DNA from: JAIBCC01 sp963763855
GTDB taxonomy: Bacteria > Acidobacteriota > Blastocatellia > Pyrinomonadales > Pyrinomonadaceae
Length of the DNA stretch: 64,000 nucleotides
NCBI GenBank assembly: GCA_963763855.1
Contig: CAVXPU010000005.1
Coordinates: 2,852,001-2,916,000, forward strand
Reading direction: 5' to 3'
The notes beneath the pieces are model-generated. The model did not search any database, was not told the origin of the DNA, and worked only from the letters and a program-made list of their open reading frames with translations. Shown here in pieces: positions 60,423-64,000 of the stretch (positions are counted from its first letter, which is position 1; every line of letters starts with the position of its first letter). Position numbers and translations under genes: made by a program.

Positions 60423-63400
60423 ATGAAAACTATAACTTCCTTGCTAGTTATTTTTGCGATTTGGTCAAGCCTCTTTGCTCCCTTTTCGCTGGCTCAAAAT
60501 TCAAATACGAACTCAATTTTCGCAGTCGCTAAAAATCGACCCGACGAACCCGAAAAAGAAAAGAAAGGTTTGCAATTCCGCATCCGTGAAGGAAAAGCCG
60601 ATGCACCAAAGGCAACTCCAACGCCGGTTTCAGCCGAAAAATTGAATTCGACTGATGCCGATTCGATTCTCAAACGCTTGCCCGAAATGCCGAAAGAAAC
60701 AGAGGCGACCGATTTCAAACTCCGCGAAAATAGTCTGCTCCCGCCAAAAACAGGGACGATTATCAACACCAAATTTCCTGCCGATGAAAGTCTGCCGCCG
60801 CAGAAAACTACTGAATCAAAAGCACTTGAGGTTGTCCGATTTACGCCACAAGGAAATGTTGAACTCGTTCCCGAATTAACCGTCAGTTTTTCGCAGCCGA
60901 TGATCGCTGTTACTTCGCAAACCGAAGCATCTGAAAATATTCCTGTGCAACTCACGCCTGCGGTCAAAGGAAACTGGCGTTGGCTCGGGACAAATACTTT
61001 GCAGTTTGACGCGGAAACCCGTTTCCCAATGGCGACTGAATTTACAGCCAAAATTCCGGCTGGAACAAAATCGGCTGTGGGCGGAGTTTTGGCAAAAGAT
61101 GTAGTTTGGAAGTTTACGACTCCTGCTCCGAAAGTTGAGCATTTTGAACCCAGAGTTGGAGTCGCAAAACGCGACGAAGTAATGTTTGCAATTTTTGATC
61201 AAGAGATAAACAGAGATGATGCTTTATCCAAGATTATTGTTACTTCTAATGGGCAAAAAATCCCGATTCGACTAGCTACTGAAACTGAAATTAAAAGAAG
61301 TCAAATCATTTCAGCTTTATTAAAAATTAGCGAGCCGAAAGGTTGGATAGCTTTCCGTTCAGTAGATTTATTGCCGTTTGATTCAAAGATAGAGGTTAAA
61401 TTTGATTTTGGTTTGCCGTCAGTAGAAGGTAATTTGACATCTAAAGAATCTAAAACATTTTCATTCAAAACTCATGGAGCATTGAAGTTGGTAAAAGCAA
61501 CTTGTGGTTATGAAGAAAAGACTGTTGATTGCCAACCAAATACGAGCATTCGTTTTGAATTTAATAATTGGTTTGATTCCGATGATCTAGGTGAATTCGA
61601 TAGAACACAAATTACTATTGAGCCAAAAGTGGAAGACTTTATCTGGATGCCTTCTTTTGACAAACTCACCGTTGGAGGCAGTTTCAAACCGCGAACTACT
61701 TACAGAGTTACAATTTCCGGTAAACTTAAAGATAGATTTGGACAAACTCTTGGACAAAATATTTCTGCTAAATTCACTTTTGGGGCAGCAGAACGGAACC
61801 TCCAAAGCCAACACTACAAAGATTTCATTACGCTCGACCCTAATACAAAGCCGACATATTCAGTCACCTCAACTAATTACTCTGCATTAAAGGTCCGTAT
61901 TTACTCGGTTAAACCCGAAGATTATCCATCGTTTCTTACTTTCAAAGACAAAGAAGAATCAGCTTATCCAAACTTCGGCAAATTAGTATTCAATCAAATT
62001 ATCAAAGTTAAAAACACTCCCGATGAATCGATTGAAACGCGAATAAATCTCGCGTCCGCATTGACTAATGGAGTCGGACACACAGTTTTAATTGTTGAAC
62101 CGCCTTTGCCGAAAAAAAACGATCAAAAGATTGTAAAGTGGTTGCAAGCCACACAAATCGGGCTTGATGCTTTCGGCGACAACGAAAATTTAGCCGTTTA
62201 CACAAGCAATTTGAAAGACGGAAAACCGCTCGGAAATGTTCAGCTTTCGCTGATTAACGGTGCAACCAGCGTTTCGGGTGAAAATGGATTGGCGAATATT
62301 CAACTTCCGCCAAAAAAAGAAAAACAGACTAACTTCTTACTTGCCAAAAATGGAAATGATTCCGCGATTTTAACCAATGGCGAATATTACAGCTATGAAG
62401 CTGAAAACGGTTGGTTTGCGTCTCCGCGAAACGATGATTTGCGTTGGTTCGGCTTTGACGACCGCAAAATGTATCGCCCTAATGAGACGGTTTCCTTCAA
62501 AGGTTATTTACGGAAGGCAACAGGCGGAAAAATATCGGACATCAGCGAATTAGCGGATTCGGTAACCAGTGTCAATTATGTTTTATCGGATTCCCGTCAA
62601 AACAAAATTCTCAAAGGAACGGCGAAACTCAATGCTTTTGGGGCGTTTGATTTTGAGTTAAAATTGCCTGAAAACGTCAATTTGGGAAATCAGCGATTAG
62701 AACTAACAGCCGTCAGCAATTTAGAGAATACGAGAGTTTACGCATACATTCCAAGTGCAGGAATTCCGCCGACCTGAGTTTGAAGTAAATACGAGCGTTG
62801 AATCCGCCGCCCCGTTTTATCTGGGTGATTCGTCAACCTTGCTGACCGAGGCGAAATATTATGCGGGCGGAGGCTTGGCAAATGCCGAGGCGAAATGGGA
62901 GATTTCCGCCGAGCCGACCAACTACACTCCGCCGAATCGTGATGATTTTACTTTCGGCAAATTCTCGCCGTGGTGGAATGATGATTACGACGGCGGCGAT
63001 TGGGATTTACGCACAAATCGAACAATTTTCAAGGCACAACGGACATCGAAGGAAACCATCGCGTCGCCCTCGATTTTCTGAAAGCGAATCCGGCTCGTCC
63101 GTATTCGATTGAAGCTGAAGTCAAGCGTCCAAGACGTTAATCGTCAGACATTTACGGGCAAAACTTCTCTGCTTGTTCATCCTGCCAAACTCTATGTCGG
63201 TTTGCGTTCAGCCAAAACTTTCGTCCAATCGGGTGAAGCGTTCAAGATCGAGACGATTACCACCGATATTGACGGAAAAGCCGTAGCTACTGCACCAGTC
63301 AAACTAACCGCCGAATTGAAAGATTGGCAACAGGAAAAGGGCGAGTGGAAAGAGGTCGTGATCGATACGCAAGCGTGCGAAGTGAAATCGGCTAATGATA

Positions 63401-64000
63401 TTGTTCCGTGTAATTTTACGGCGAAACAGGGCGGAACTTACACCGTAACGGCGAGAGTTTTGGACGACAGAGAGCGTCCGAATGAGAGCGAATTAACGGT
63501 TTGGGTGGCGGGTGGAAATCGGGATAAATCCCAAAATGTTGAAGGCGATGAGATCGAATTGATTCCGAATAAAGAGGAATACGCACCGAATGAAACGGCG
63601 GAAATTTTGCTCAATGCCCCGTTTTTCCCGGCTGAGGGCGTGATGCTTCTGGAACGAAACGGCATCGTCAAAACCGAGCGTTTCACCTTGGAAAAATCCT
63701 CAACCGTTTTGAAAATTCCGATTGAAGAAGTCTATTTGCCGAATGTTCACGTTGAGGTGAGCCTTGTCGGAGCGGAAACACTTGATTTTTACGGCGACGA
63801 ACGCGATAAGAAATTGCCGAAAGCACCTGCTTACGCGACGGGCAATATCAATCTGAATATTTCCACCGCTTCACGCAAACTAACTGTCACCGCCGAGCCG
63901 ACTGTTGCAACGGTGCAACCGGGCGGACAGACGAAGGTCAATATTGCTGTGACGGATAACGACGGCAAAGCGGCGGCAAATACGGAAGTCGCACTGGTCG
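60423..64000 (+). pseudogene. Alpha-2-macroglobulin family protein, frame broken three times (3' partial)
   Basis: Large exported bacterial alpha-2-macroglobulin, YfhM-like, cut by the window end. The signal peptide is TSLLVIFAIWSSLFAPFSLAQ. Bait-trap domains of the MG type follow. The reading frame shifts near 62752 (an extra A before GTGCAGGAATTC restores PVQEFRRPEFEV), near 63033 (a missing G restores FKGTTDIEG), and near 63122 (an extra A restores EVSVQDVNRQTF). Four segments together read as one protein to the window end. The thioester motif lies beyond the window. Either decay or sequence errors. Confidence 0.85.

Noticed and set aside
1..64000. tRNA, rRNA, complete insertion sequence or prophage genes
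   Set aside because: None seen by eye on either strand; a tRNA search program could still find a missed tRNA.

Overview
The window looks like a chromosomal contig from a low-to-moderate GC Gram-negative bacterium, most likely Acidobacteriota of the Blastocatellia type. This assignment is an inference from gene mix: futalosine-pathway menaquinone genes, an S46 dipeptidyl-peptidase, a bacterial alpha-2-macroglobulin, PilZ, a lycopene cyclase, many exported proteins and unusually repeat-rich intergenic spacers. No rRNA, tRNA, CRISPR array, complete insertion sequence or prophage was seen. Both ends cut genes: an ABC permease on the left and an alpha-2-macroglobulin on the right.

Layout. 1-8.9 kb: a BmpA-type nucleoside or sugar ABC permease pair, a zinc-ribbon coiled-coil protein, a YifB/ComM AAA protein, a LysM lytic transglycosylase and Lon. 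9.0-10.4 kb: two paralogous PqqD-domain genes, the second fused to a Tat-like segment and two knottin-like Cys-rich repeats. 10.4-10.7 kb: a MITE-like element. 10.7-18.6 kb: NrdR, a flippase-like membrane protein, an ECF sigma factor with a double zinc-finger anti-sigma-like protein, small membrane proteins, an M23 peptidase and an S46 peptidase. 18.8-31.9 kb: SIMPL protein, polyphosphate kinase, YqeY, a large membrane protein, MqnA and MqnC, two unknown accessory genes, a fatty acid desaturase, a 3D-domain protein, a PilZ protein and a saccharopine-dehydrogenase-like enzyme.

32.6-42.2 kb is a sulfur amino acid island: a cysteine synthase, MetX, a peroxiredoxin, a sulfur-carrier/E1/rhodanese fusion, a JAMM peptidase and two Cys/Met-metabolism PLP enzymes. 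Each PLP enzyme is preceded by a SAM-II-like riboswitch and a rho-independent terminator. The set fits protein-thiocarboxylate-dependent cysteine or homocysteine synthesis: E1 activates the carrier, rhodanese supplies sulfur, and the JAMM peptidase could free the carrier tail or the finished amino acid.

44.3-51.2 kb is a minus-strand run of seven exported proteins, three of them paralogues of one unrecognised secreted family, next to a possible 29-residue membrane peptide gene and a LytS/LytR-type two-component system. 53.8-60.2 kb holds a DUF4424/YARHG-like protein, a class C serine hydrolase, an RRM glycine-rich RNA-binding protein, a lycopene cyclase, an NTF2-like protein and a lipase. The window ends in an alpha-2-macroglobulin gene whose frame is broken three times.

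The spacers are a second layer. One family of nested palindromes keeps a CATCYTG centre while its stem arms covary. Other spacers consist of degenerate short words repeated in inverted orientation.
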